Shown here piece by piece: positions 1 through 7,626 of a stretch of DNA of 64,000 bases. The notes under the pieces are model-generated. The model made no database searches and had not been told where the DNA came from. It worked only from the letters and a program-made list of their open reading frames with translations. The position numbers were made by a program, and so were the translations under genes. Location of the stretch: assembly GCF_900109825.1 (NCBI RefSeq), contig NZ_FOBL01000005.1, forward strand, positions 29,419-93,418. Direction: 5' to 3'. Source of the DNA: Alkalibacterium putridalgicola. GTDB taxonomy: Bacteria; Bacillota; Bacilli; Lactobacillales; Carnobacteriaceae_A. The stretch's first letter is position 1, and every line of letters starts with the position of its first letter.

Positions 1-629
1 TTGACACCTTTATTCTCAGCCTCTTTGTAAGCTCTCTGCTTAGCTTCTGACTGAACCCGGCCGCCTTCTGTTCGTGCAATCCGTAGTGCCTGCTTATAGT
101 CCGCTTCAGTCAGCTCGCCGACTCGTTTGGCCACTTCAGCGTATCCCTTACCTTTAGTCGCTCCCATCAGAAGTTCGTTAGTAACAGTTTTTGCCAGCTT
201 ATTTCTGTGCTCGTATAGACGTTTTGAAAGAGTTGATCCAGCAACCTTTTTATCTACCAATCGCTCGATATAGCTTTCATTCAACATACCAAAGTCTAGC
301 TGCACGTTCTCAGCGCCATCAAGAGCGTAAAACGTACCGTAATACCCTTGTTTGACCTGCTCTTTAACGTGATCACGGATAGCCGGCTGTGTTTGAGCCT
401 CCATGTTCCAGAGGATGTCATCGATCTGTTTGGCTGCTTCGATCTGCCTTTCAGCTTCTAGGCGCTTCGAGAAAGAAAGCATGTCATAGTTTTCTATGTA
501 CACTTTGATTTCTCTCTTTAAATCCTTCAGCGCTTTCCGGTAGAACTTAAACAGTTTATTGTCGACCTCGTTATACGTCCGGGAACTTAAAAGTTCCAGT
601 TCCTTATGCCACTTGTCCAGCTCCTGCAT
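1..629 (-). CDS. Phage minor head protein, SPP1 gp7 family (partial)
   Basis: The reading frame starts at an ATG at 629 inside the 3' end of the portal gene and stays open to the window edge (about 209 codons; the C-terminus is outside). The N-terminal two thirds are charged and helical. Around residues 185-195 it has ARTEGGRVQ, the signature of the SPP1 gp7 / phage Mu F-like minor head proteins, which sit in the procapsid next to the portal and help DNA delivery. Its position directly after the portal fits. Motif and gene order are seen; the family function is known; the remainder of the gene cannot be judged. Confidence 0.85.
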   Translation of the reverse strand, partial: MQELDKWHKELELLSSRTYNEVDNKLFKFYRKALKDLKREIKVYIENYDMLSFSKRLEAERQIEAAKQIDDILWNMEAQTQPAIRDHVKEQVKQGYYGTFYALDGAENVQLDFGMLNESYIERLVDKKVAGSTLSKRLYEHRNKLAKTVTNELLMGATKGKGYAEVAKRVGELTEADYKQALRIARTEGGRVQSEAKQRAYKEAENKGV

Positions 630-2115
630 CGTCTTCACCCTCTACTGGATCCGTATCGTCTTGCAAACCGGATGAATATTCCTGTTCTTCAATAAGCAGT
701 TGCACCTCTTCCCAGTCCAGTTCGAACTGCTCACAGATTAGCTTCAGAACGCTCTCGTCATCCAATCGTGATGCGACGGCCAAGATAGATTCTATAACAA
801 CGGCTCGTGTTTCTTCTTTGATTTTCTCGACCTCGACAATGTCCTTCTCGTTGACCATTGTTTCTCTCACAATGTTTACCGTGATGTCATTCGCTTTGTA
901 GGCTGTCTTAAAGCGGCGGTTTATGTCTGCAACAATCATCTCATTGCACCAGGACAGCATGGACCGTAACCGGACCTCAGCTTTGTTGGCTTTCATGTCA
1001 AGTAATGCATAACGTGATTTAATAACAACGTTTGTTATGTTACCATCGCCGATCTGAGTTGAATCAAAGCCCATACCGAACTTGTAGATTGCATCTTTGT
1101 CGATGTCCAGCTTTGTCTTCCTGGCATCCACAGGTATGTTGACGGTCTTCACCTCCACCCCGCCATCTGACGATGTACTGACGACTTTCTTCGCTTTAAC
1201 GTTCTGTCTTAGTTTACTTAAGTCATCCCCGCGGAAGCCTTTGACCACGTAGATCGCTTCTGCAAAGTCCTGGAGATTGTTAGATAGAAAAGCTGCCATC
1301 AGATCGTAATCATCAATTAAAGCTTTGATTGGTTCCAAATCAGACTTTTCCTGCTTGTTATTGCTTAATCGGTAAAAAGGAACCGATCCATATGAGCGCT
1401 TCAAGATGTTCCCTAATCTGTCTGTCGCAATTACATGCGGTCGAGGGTTCATATCTCGGGTGCTGTCGAACTTAAACGATCCATTCTTATCTTCTTTCAC
1501 ATAAAAAGTGACCTGTTTTTCGTCCCATACTTCTGCAAACTCAACAGAAACCACCTTTCCATCTTTCTCAACGTCTTTATTGTAGTAACGGACGATACCT
1601 TTTAGGTTGTTTGTCTCGTCATAGACAGGGAACGTGTGCAAGCTATCCGATACCTGGAAACACAAACGGTCATTCGCTATCGTTCTAGCAAACACATATT
1701 CTTTCCCTTTGTTTGATGCACCTTCGACTGCTTCCTGCAGGAACAATTGGAAATCATCATCATAATATTCTTCTAAACGCTCTTTAAAAGCCTCATCTTC
1801 CACCTCTATAGTGACCGGGTTGGATAATAAGTACTGTACTTTCTGATCAACCAGTTCCGTATGGAATGCATGCGGGATCTTTACGTTAGACGCATTATGA
1901 TCCTCTCGTAGCACATCGTTGTCATCAAGGTAAAAGATGCGGTTGTTTAAGATGTCGTGCTCATAATCATAGTATTTCTGCCCTGTGCGGGCTTTTTCCT
2001 TGCTGGTTGAGTTCTTATCCTCATCAACAGCTTTCGCCAGTGCAGCGGCTACCGTTGCATTATCATCGCTTAATAGTTTCTTATGGTTCACTTTCTCACC
2101 CCTCAATATAGCCAT
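604..2115 (-). CDS. Phage portal protein, SPP1 gp6 family
   Basis: 503-residue portal protein, the dodecameric ring at the capsid vertex through which DNA is packaged and ejected. Length, the N-terminal stretch with YYDYEHDILNNRI and the lysine/asparagine-rich start, and the acidic C-terminus (about the last 30 residues) fit the SPP1 gp6-like family of portals. It starts 13 bases before the end of the terminase large subunit and its own end overlaps the minor head gene, the usual translationally coupled TerS-TerL-portal-head order. No frameshift seen. The assignment rests on family resemblance and gene order. Confidence 0.9.
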   Translation of the reverse strand: MAILRGEKVNHKKLLSDDNATVAAALAKAVDEDKNSTSKEKARTGQKYYDYEHDILNNRIFYLDDNDVLREDHNASNVKIPHAFHTELVDQKVQYLLSNPVTIEVEDEAFKERLEEYYDDDFQLFLQEAVEGASNKGKEYVFARTIANDRLCFQVSDSLHTFPVYDETNNLKGIVRYYNKDVEKDGKVVSVEFAEVWDEKQVTFYVKEDKNGSFKFDSTRDMNPRPHVIATDRLGNILKRSYGSVPFYRLSNNKQEKSDLEPIKALIDDYDLMAAFLSNNLQDFAEAIYVVKGFRGDDLSKLRQNVKAKKVVSTSSDGGVEVKTVNIPVDARKTKLDIDKDAIYKFGMGFDSTQIGDGNITNVVIKSRYALLDMKANKAEVRLRSMLSWCNEMIVADINRRFKTAYKANDITVNIVRETMVNEKDIVEVEKIKEETRAVVIESILAVASRLDDESVLKLICEQFELDWEEVQLLIEEQEYSSGLQDDTDPVEGEDDAGAGQVA

Positions 2116-3356
2116 TTATTATTCTTCATTTCATCTTCAAGACTGTATCTACATGTATCAATACTATGGTTGTTTTTATCTGGATAAGTCCCTTTTAAAT
2201 TGCCATGCGCATCTCTTTCTATTTCGTACCTTGAGAACTCCCTGTAAGTGTTCGGGCAGCGTTCAGAATCAATAATTATTTCATTTAGGTCTTGCAAGTA
2301 CTTAATACCATGCTCGACTGACCCTGGTCCTTTTTTTGCTGGATCAATTCGCAATCCCAAGTCTTCAAATTCCGCTATCGTTCGTGGTTCAGCGCTATCA
2401 GCCGTAATCCACCCGTTGACTTTGTTAAACCTTTTAATAGCATCAACTGCAGCGCTGTTTTTCATGCCGGTTTTATGAATCTCAACGAATATATACAGCC
2501 TCCCTCTAGCCTTATCTAAATAATTCTCCATATAATGTAACGGATCTGCCGCAAAACCAAAGTCAAGACCACGCCTTATTTTGTCGAATCGTTTAATTTC
2601 ATCATCGCTGATCCGTCTATTTATAATGTTAGTAAAGACCTCTGCTCCTGTACCGGTTACGATCCCCATGTACTCATGCTCATACTTTTCCGGTTTCGTT
2701 TCTTTTAAATGCTCTGCATCACTAATAAACTGCTCACCTAACCATTCTGGTGGAACTGTTAGGTATGTGCTCGAATGTACCAACGTATCGCTTCTATGCC
2801 TTTGAGATTCAACCTCGGAATTGACCCAGTTGTTTTGAGATTGAGGTGGGTTGTATGTATAGATGACCTGGATATCATTACCACCTCTGATTAACGTTTG
2901 GTTAATATTCCGGATGTCAGCCATACTCGAAAATTCGTCTACTTCTTCATACCAGATGAATTTGGCGTATCCTCGTCTAAATTTACTACCTTTAACCTTC
3001 TTAGGGTTGTCAGCTCCTTTAAATACAATCTTTTGACCGGTTGGAATATAGGTTATATTCATTGGACTAATCGAGGCATGCCATAAGTGGGAAACACCTA
3101 GCTTGTCTATCGCCCACAACATCTGCTCGTATACAGATTCTCTGAGGGTATCTTTAACCTTTCTCAGGACAACGGCATTGGCATCCGGATCATTCATCAT
3201 GCCTGTTATAATCTCTACAGAGGCAAATGACGACTTGGTAGAACCACGACCACCTTGCAGCCAGTAATGATCGTATATCTTATTTTTCAAGGAATGATGA
3301 ACGCTATAAAAAGAAGGTGCGATAATGTCGGTTAGACTGTATCTAGTCGCCAGCAT
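2103..3356 (-). CDS. terL: Phage terminase large subunit
   Basis: ATPase/nuclease motor that packages DNA into the prohead through the portal. With the start at 3356 it is 417 residues. The Walker A-like GGRGSTKSS is at residues 35-43, an acidic Walker B-like YEEVDEF near 145, and the C-terminal nuclease half has GLDFGFAADP and ADSAEPRTI, all typical of the PBSX XtmB / Terminase_3 family. An upstream in-frame ATG at 3380 lies inside terS; 3356 is preferred because it gives the family's usual N-terminus. The gene overlaps terS by 14 bases and the portal gene by 13. Confidence 0.9.
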   Translation of the reverse strand: MLATRYSLTDIIAPSFYSVHHSLKNKIYDHYWLQGGRGSTKSSFASVEIITGMMNDPDANAVVLRKVKDTLRESVYEQMLWAIDKLGVSHLWHASISPMNITYIPTGQKIVFKGADNPKKVKGSKFRRGYAKFIWYEEVDEFSSMADIRNINQTLIRGGNDIQVIYTYNPPQSQNNWVNSEVESQRHRSDTLVHSSTYLTVPPEWLGEQFISDAEHLKETKPEKYEHEYMGIVTGTGAEVFTNIINRRISDDEIKRFDKIRRGLDFGFAADPLHYMENYLDKARGRLYIFVEIHKTGMKNSAAVDAIKRFNKVNGWITADSAEPRTIAEFEDLGLRIDPAKKGPGSVEHGIKYLQDLNEIIIDSERCPNTYREFSRYEIERDAHGNLKGTYPDKNNHSIDTCRYSLEDEMKNNKWLY

Positions 3357-3792
3357 TCTCTTCACCTTCAGGGATATCATCTATTATCTGGACCATACCG
3401 ACAGCGCCAGATAGTTCTGTTTTATCCGTCCACAGCGCATAGCGCTTGCCTAGCAATTCAGCCGCCTTTATCCGATCTTTTGCGCTCACATCCATATCAT
3501 CTATTTCCTGGAATCCTTCTCCCATACCTCGTAACACTTGTTCTTGTTGTTCGCCACGCATTATCGAGGTTAAATATTTCATTATTTCATCTTGCTTAGC
3601 TATTTGCTTATCTTCTAACTCTTTCAATCGACTATCTATATAAGTTTTTATGTTAGGTTTTGTTAAGTTTTCATTTCCTATGAATCGTGCTGTCTTCTTA
3701 CTATATCCAGCCTTCTTAGCCGCTTCAGTCGCATTTCCGCAGATGATGTACTCATCAGCAAAGCGTTGCTGTTTAACTGTCAGTTTTGCCAT
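3343..3792 (-). CDS. terS: Phage terminase small subunit
   Basis: 149-residue DNA-recognition subunit of the packaging motor. The N-terminus MAKLTVKQQRFADEYI followed by GNATEAAKKAGYSKKTA is the helix-turn-helix signature of the Terminase_2 / XtmA family; a coiled oligomerisation segment (YIDSRLKELEDKQI) follows. The start at 3792 was chosen because it has a ribosome site AAAGGTG and the preceding open stretch runs into a terminator hairpin. It overlaps terL. The operon order terS-terL-portal supports the call. Confidence 0.9.
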   Translation of the reverse strand: MAKLTVKQQRFADEYIICGNATEAAKKAGYSKKTARFIGNENLTKPNIKTYIDSRLKELEDKQIAKQDEIMKYLTSIMRGEQQEQVLRGMGEGFQEIDDMDVSAKDRIKAAELLGKRYALWTDKTELSGAVGMVQIIDDIPEGEENAGD

Positions 3793-3817
3793 TTTCCAAC
3801 ACCTTTCTTTTATGTAT

Positions 3818-3848
3818 AAAAAAAGACCCATAAAAAGGGTCTTTTTCA
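3818..3848 (-). terminator. Intrinsic terminator upstream of terS
   Basis: A ten-base stem (AAAAAGACCC/GGGTCTTTTT) followed by a T run when read leftward. It lies between the small gene ending at 3849 and terS, so it would separate or attenuate transcription into the packaging genes. Confidence 0.7.
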
Positions 3849-4121
3849 TTAAAGATTTAGATTGTTTAATGCGTCCAGATTTTTATTTCGATTTTCCTTT
3901 CGTTGATCAGGACTATCGACTTCTTCAGCTATCACTTCAACTAAATGTCTGGCATCAATACGGTGTAATCGCCCTTCTAACTGAAGATCTATTCTTTCAT
4001 TTGTTATCAAACTTGGAGCGTTCAGAACCGCTTCCTCAGAATCGCTAGCTATTACATCTTTCACAATCCTTTTGTTTCCGTTAGATAAACAATAAGTCAC
4101 ATTAAAATATTTATCTACCAT
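3849..4121 (-). CDS. Hypothetical phage protein
   Basis: 90-residue protein not recognised. The start at 4121 (MVDKYFNVTYCL) follows a strong AGGAGGAGGG ribosome site; the open frame upstream to 4208 is not needed. It looks like a small soluble beta-rich fold (GNKRIVKDVIASDSEEAV, then a hydrophobic/charged pattern) with an asparagine-rich C-terminus. It sits between ArpU and TerS and is bracketed by terminators on both sides, so it may be expressed separately from the packaging operon. Confidence 0.7.
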   Translation of the reverse strand: MVDKYFNVTYCLSNGNKRIVKDVIASDSEEAVLNAPSLITNERIDLQLEGRLHRIDARHLVEVIAEEVDSPDQRKENRNKNLDALNNLNL

Positions 4122-4193
4122 TATATCCCTCCTCCTGCTTATGATAATTTCATAGTACCAAAGACGAGAGGACAAAACACTGAAAAAACTATG

Positions 4194-4226
4194 TAAAAAA
4201 AGAGCCACCCAGTCGGATAGCTCTTC
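4194..4226 (-). terminator. Intrinsic terminator upstream of gene 3849-4121
   Basis: An 11-base stem with G-U pairs and a GACT loop (4200-4210 with 4215-4225) followed by a T run when read leftward, downstream of ArpU. The 5' part of the stretch 4227-4328 also contains a small GAGG/CCTC hairpin but no gene. Confidence 0.75.
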
Positions 4227-4328
4227 GATCTGATTAGTTGTAAAAGAAGGACAAGGTAAGGAGGCAACCTCTCACTTTCTACAATTAACCACACTACCAT
4301 AATAATTCTTTTAACAGTCTATGGACAA

Positions 4329-4811
4329 TCATTCCTCCTTCTGCTCTCGCTCATCACTCTCCCATTCATCAATAAGCCACTTATGATTGTTCACCCACAC
4401 TTTCTCGACTATCAGCCGCCCATAATCATATGCTTCTGCAAATTCTAACTGGGCTTTTTCAAGTTCTCTATAGAATGTACTTTCACTCATGGATAAATCC
4501 ATATATATATTGATGTCACTTTTTCTTCTTTTACTTATGTACCGATCATGAAGTAGTTGCCGGCTATAAGCATCTAATTTGTTCAAGGCCCTGCCAATCT
4601 TCCATAACTCTTGTTCAGCAGTTACTTTTCTCGTCACTGCATTACCAACATTATCGCTCTTGCCACTTCCTGGAGATTTCAGTTCTAATGAGTAGGTAGC
4701 GGTTATTCTAGGAGTGAATTCTTCATCCGCTATCCTAGCCATTGAACGATAATATGACAGCAATCGATGTACCTTTTTCTTTGTCTGTTCCTTGTCAATT
4801 TCTGGAAACAT
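4329..4811 (-). CDS. arpU: ArpU-family phage late transcription regulator
   Basis: 160-residue protein of the ArpU/RinA-like class that sits just before terminase in Firmicutes phages and is thought to switch on late (packaging, morphogenesis, lysis) genes. Seen: the family pattern of an N-terminal helical part (KKKVHRLLSYYRSMAR), a central Arg/Lys-rich region, and a sigma-70 region-4-like C-terminal half (LLHDRYISKRRKSDINIYMDL, STFYRELEKAQLEFA). The start at 4811 follows AAGGAGTGGCGTA; an ATG 39 bases upstream lacks a ribosome site. Position after the replication genes and before terS supports the assignment. Confidence 0.8.
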   Translation of the reverse strand: MFPEIDKEQTKKKVHRLLSYYRSMARIADEEFTPRITATYSLELKSPGSGKSDNVGNAVTRKVTAEQELWKIGRALNKLDAYSRQLLHDRYISKRRKSDINIYMDLSMSESTFYRELEKAQLEFAEAYDYGRLIVEKVWVNNHKWLIDEWESDEREQKEE

Positions 4812-4825
4812 TACGCCACTCCTTA

Positions 4826-4875
4826 TGTTATAATTTAAGTGGGTTGACACGTTGCGGGAGTGACGTGTCTTTTTT
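4826..4875 (+). ncRNA. Putative promoter-terminator mini-transcript unit (copy 1)
   Basis: On the plus strand, opposite to all neighbouring genes, an extended -10 TGTTATAAT (4826-4834) is followed within about 12 bases by a hairpin GACACGT/ACGTGTC (4846-4852, 4863-4869) and six Ts. If used it would make an RNA of about 35 nt. No good -35 is visible, but a perfect extended -10 can work without one. A second unit of the same design is at 11097-11153. Whether it is transcribed is inference. Confidence 0.4.
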
Positions 4876-4882
4876 ACTTTAT

Positions 4883-4913
4883 ATTAAGGCCCGCTTGTCT
4901 CATCGGGCCTTAA
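4883..4913. terminator. Ten-base inverted repeat downstream of phage ssb
   Basis: Perfect inverted repeat TTAAGGCCCG/CGGGCCTTAA with a ten-base loop. It lies directly after the ssb region. It lacks a long T run, so it may act as a weak bidirectional terminator or an mRNA-stabilising hairpin. Confidence 0.55.
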
Positions 4914-4966
4914 TCAAAAGGGAGGTCATCATCTGATATGTCGATACTGTCTTTGTTATTTTCGAA
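4910..4966 (-). pseudogene. Detached SSB C-terminal tip (remnant or readthrough extension)
   Basis: Eighteen in-frame codons after the phage ssb stop, beginning FENNKDSID and ending DDDLPFD before a second TAA. The segment aligns with the end of the host SSB ([16 protein letters not shown]), so it is homologous sequence and not chance. It has no start codon or ribosome site of its own. Confidence 0.75.
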
Positions 4967-5401
4967 TTAATCTTCATCATAATTCTGATAACCGTTATTA
5001 CCCTTATTTTCACTCTGTGAGCTATTTTTGTTATTCGATGTATGATTACCTTCCGGAGCGTTTGAACCATGCTCATTTGTTTTCTTTGGTTCTAAGAACT
5101 TAACGTTTTCAGCTACCACTTCGGTCACATAGACTCTCTTTCCATCATTTCCGTCATAGTTCCTGGTTTGAATACGTCCTGTGACGCCTATCAATGATCC
5201 CTTTCTTGTATAATTTGATAAGGCTTCAGCAGTTTTCTTCCAAACTACGCAGTTTATGAAGTCTGTTTCTCTTTCTCCTTGTGCATTGGTGTATGGTCTC
5301 TCTGCAGCTATTGTGAACGATGCGACAGCTATGCCGCTGCCTGTAAATCTCAATGTTGCATCGGCAGTTAATCTACCGACTAAAACTACTGTGTTTATCA
5401 T
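4967..5401 (-). CDS. ssb: Phage single-stranded DNA-binding protein, C-terminal tip cut off
   Basis: 144-residue OB-fold SSB (residues 1-105: [51 protein letters not shown]) followed by an Asn/Ser/Gly-rich linker. It closely resembles the host SSB at 52865-53392. It ends at GYQNYDED with TAA, but the same frame continues after this stop through a stretch ending in SDDDLPF and then D and a stop (4910-4966). DDDLPF is the conserved acidic tip by which SSBs recruit partner proteins; here it is separated by a nonsense codon. The start overlaps the HNH gene by 29 bases. Its role is in phage replication and RecT recombination. Confidence 0.9.
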   Translation of the reverse strand: MINTVVLVGRLTADATLRFTGSGIAVASFTIAAERPYTNAQGERETDFINCVVWKKTAEALSNYTRKGSLIGVTGRIQTRNYDGNDGKRVYVTEVVAENVKFLEPKKTNEHGSNAPEGNHTSNNKNSSQSENKGNNGYQNYDED

Positions 5402-5915
5402 AAGTTTCCCCTAACTTTAAATATTCTATTTTGTTATAAACTGTTTTCCTAGATATATTTAACTTTTTTGATATATATGTTGCCTTGCGTCCTTCTTCTA
5501 CCAACTTTTTAAGTTCTGCGTCCACATCTACATAAGAGGGATGATTCTTTTTGTTTTTTAATCGCTGTTTCATCAATCCTGACATTTTATTTCTAGTTTC
5601 TTTTGATCTCCTGCTGCCAAGATGGTGATAGATTGTGTGCTCCCCTCTATCTAGAACCTTTAGATTAGCTACCCTATTGTCGTGCTTAATTTCGTTTTTG
5701 TGGTGTACAACTTCAGTTTCATTTAAGAACCTGCCCAGGTAACTTTCCGCAACTACTCTGTGTTCCATAATATATCCCGCAACATCTGAATTAGGGTGCG
5801 CATTAATGCAGAGCAGAACGTACCCGCTTTTGTTCCTTTTTCTGCCTGTAACATTAAACACTCTGTCGCCAATCATCACTGAATACAGTACTTGTTTCTC
5901 GGATTTTGCCGGCAT
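5373..5915 (-). CDS. HNH endonuclease with C-terminal HTH, likely homing type
   Basis: 180-residue protein. The HNH nuclease motif is [21 protein letters not shown] near residue 75-95, preceded by [15 protein letters not shown], as in free-standing phage HNH homing endonucleases; the C-terminal part ([22 protein letters not shown]) is a helix-turn-helix like the DNA-binding modules of that group. The start at 5915 follows GAAGGGAG. Its 3' end overlaps the first ten codons of ssb. Such genes are usually selfish insertions, and its place between ssb and a small early gene agrees. An HNH with a packaging role is less likely this far from terminase. Confidence 0.8.
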   Translation of the reverse strand: MPAKSEKQVLYSVMIGDRVFNVTGRKRNKSGYVLLCINAHPNSDVAGYIMEHRVVAESYLGRFLNETEVVHHKNEIKHDNRVANLKVLDRGEHTIYHHLGSRRSKETRNKMSGLMKQRLKNKKNHPSYVDVDAELKKLVEEGRKATYISKKLNISRKTVYNKIEYLKLGETYDKHSSFSR

Positions 5916-5928
5916 TATAATTCTCCCT

Positions 5929-6240
5929 TCATCGTTCAATCAGTGGTGTTAAACGCATGCCATGTCTGCCATACTTTGCCTTGGGTACCACAAAGCGCTT
6001 ATCTGTATCAGGGTCTATCAAGTTTTTAAAGTTCACACATGTGATTTCTCTTGTCTTGTCGTCCATAACCAAGGCGCTTACCTCGTAAAACCCGATTATT
6101 TTTCCCTCAAATTCACCTTTAGCGTTTAAATAGACTACATGCTCGTTCTTATACCGTGTCACGCCATCAATTTCCACATCTTCTTTCAGCTTACTTTTTA
6201 AGTACGGTTCTCTTTTAATAAAGTTTGTAAATGTATCCAT
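5929..6240 (-). CDS. Hypothetical phage early protein
   Basis: 103 residues from the ATG at 6240, which has the ribosome site AAGGAGTACAAC; an in-frame ATG at 6264 does not. Not recognised. It has a Lys/Glu-rich N-terminus and a mixed alpha/beta pattern (VVYLNAKGEFEGKIIGFYEVSALVM), suggesting a small cytosolic protein. It lies between RecU and the HNH gene. Confidence 0.7.
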   Translation of the reverse strand: MDTFTNFIKREPYLKSKLKEDVEIDGVTRYKNEHVVYLNAKGEFEGKIIGFYEVSALVMDDKTREITCVNFKNLIDPDTDKRFVVPKAKYGRHGMRLTPLIER

Positions 6241-6250
6241 GTTGTACTCC

Positions 6251-6760
6251 TTAACATATGTCATCGATCAGGTTCAGCAACCCATTTTTAGTTGATATCT
6301 CAAAATCAACCAAATCTTTTTGATTGACTGACTTCTTTCCGCTGTTCTGTTTCAAATATACCCACGCTGGCCATGGTACTGCATAGAATTTTTTCATTCC
6401 AAAACTCACAACGACTAGCGCTCTGGCTCCCAAATGATTGTGGAACGATAAATCTCTTTCCTGTGCTGCATTGATACGATCAAAAGTGATATTAGTCGAG
6501 TCCGTGTGTTTCGCTTCAAAAACGATAGATTGACCGGTTTTTAACGTGCCTGTGAAGTCCGGCTGTGCTTTTTTCGTGAACACCGCCTGATATAACCCTT
6601 TGGCCCGATTGAGCGCTTTGATTGGCTTGAGTGGTTCCGGCGTCTTCTGGATATGCGCCAGGCCTCTTAAACTGTAATGCGCGCAAGTCACATCGATCAG
6701 ATGCTCGAACCGTTCTCCATTGCGTTTTGCCTTCAATGCGCTGTAGCTGCGTTTAGTCAT
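6251..6760 (-). CDS. RecU-like Holliday junction resolvase
   Basis: 169-residue protein of the RecU family of the restriction-endonuclease fold. Seen: QPDFTG near residue 87-92 and FEAKHT near 105-110, the active-site Asp and Glu-x-Lys of RecU, and the C-terminal YAVPW segment. It is shorter than cellular RecU (about 200 residues), as phage versions usually are. RecU cuts four-way junctions; next to SSB, RecT and YqaJ it would resolve phage recombination and replication intermediates. It overlaps the upstream gene's stop by four bases. Confidence 0.8.
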   Translation of the reverse strand: MTKRSYSALKAKRNGERFEHLIDVTCAHYSLRGLAHIQKTPEPLKPIKALNRAKGLYQAVFTKKAQPDFTGTLKTGQSIVFEAKHTDSTNITFDRINAAQERDLSFHNHLGARALVVVSFGMKKFYAVPWPAWVYLKQNSGKKSVNQKDLVDFEISTKNGLLNLIDDIC

Positions 6761-6957
6761 TTATTTACCGACCCCTCATTCACTTTTTCATGGTCAAACG
6801 GAAGTGGTTTGTACACAACGTGTACATCAAAGCTATACATCCCGTCGTATGCCATATTATCTTCTGCATCAATCTGCACACGTTCTACCTTTTCGCCCTG
6901 GAGTATTTTATTTAATTTACTTATGGCTAGAGCCATCAATTCATCTTGGTTATTCAT
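6757..6957 (-). CDS. Hypothetical phage early protein
   Basis: 66 residues, unrecognised. N-terminal helix (DELMALAISKLNKILQG) then a beta-rich acidic part. Start at 6957 overlaps the preceding stop and uses the ribosome site AAGGAG inside the end of that gene. This gene junction is a 19-base copy of the one at 7313-7331. Confidence 0.65.
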   Translation of the reverse strand: MNNQDELMALAISKLNKILQGEKVERVQIDAEDNMAYDGMYSFDVHVVYKPLPFDHEKVNEGSVNK

Positions 6958-7310
6958 TCGTCTGCTCCTTCCAGTTCCAATTCTAGTATTTCAATCTCTT
7001 CTTCAGTGATTTTGGTAAAGCAATTTAGTTTTTCTTTTAACCAAATGTTCAGATTGGGATTATGGATATATAACCATTCTCCAATTCTCACTCGTTTCCA
7101 ATCCCAACTGTCAAAATGTACGACAATGTGGTCTAAAGTACAGAAGACACTAATATGTCTCTCAAGCCCATATACAAAAAACTCCATGCGATTCTGACTT
7201 TCCCACGTGTGATTATGCTTATAGTCAACAACAAGAAAGTCTAATTGGCTGTTTAACCTTTCCAGCAAAGGATCTATTTCGTCGAACATAGAAAGCTGAT
7301 GCGATTCCAT
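6954..7310 (-). CDS. Hypothetical phage early protein with N-terminal clamp-binding motif
   Basis: 118 residues, unrecognised family. It begins MESHQLSMFDEIDPLL; QLSMF matches the consensus pentapeptide (QL-S/D-L/M-F) by which bacterial proteins bind the DnaN sliding clamp. The remainder is aromatic-rich (HNHTW, WDWKRVRIGEWLYIHN) with an acidic C-terminus ending EGADE. The ATG is 12 bases from AAGGAG, a rather long spacing. That it binds DnaN is inference from the motif. Confidence 0.7.
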   Translation of the reverse strand: MESHQLSMFDEIDPLLERLNSQLDFLVVDYKHNHTWESQNRMEFFVYGLERHISVFCTLDHIVVHFDSWDWKRVRIGEWLYIHNPNLNIWLKEKLNCFTKITEEEIEILELELEGADE

Positions 7311-7311
7311 G

Positions 7312-7626
7312 TCATTCGTCTGCTCCTTCCATTTTCTTAATTAGTAGAGCTGTTTCGTAAGGATAACGACTAGTATTTTCTATCAAATCGTTTTCCATTT
7401 CGATTGGATAAGCCGGCAAAGCTGCACTTTTATTTACGTCTTCTTCCCTATACCCCCATCCGAAATCACGATATTTTTTCGGTTTCATTGAGTAAAAATA
7501 AACAGTGTTTTCTTCCCTGCATGCCCATTTATATCCTCGTTTGATTAATTCTTTCATAACTTCAAGCTGCTGCTTTTTTGTTTTTGCGCCGTTCAAAACT
7601 ACTTTAGTGAACTCTTCGCTGTTCAT
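7312..7626 (-). CDS. Hypothetical phage early protein
   Basis: 104 residues, not recognised. It contains a helix (KTKKQQLEVMKELIKRGYKWACREENTVYFY) resembling small phage proteins that pair a helix with a short beta sheet; ends KMEGADE like its neighbour 6954-7310 because the gene junction sequence is repeated. It overlaps the upstream gene's stop by four bases, indicating translational coupling. Confidence 0.65.
   Translation of the reverse strand: MNSEEFTKVVLNGAKTKKQQLEVMKELIKRGYKWACREENTVYFYSMKPKKYRDFGWGYREEDVNKSAALPAYPIEMENDLIENTSRYPYETALLIKKMEGADE

Noticed and set aside
1985..2275. 96-codon rightward frame over the portal/terminase junction
   Set aside because: Antisense to two well-supported phage genes, no ribosome site, low-complexity product.
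4227..4328. tRNA-like or structured RNA in the gap after arpU
   Set aside because: Only a short GAGG/CCTC hairpin and a weak outer TTGTA/TACAA pairing are visible; no cloverleaf or conserved loop.
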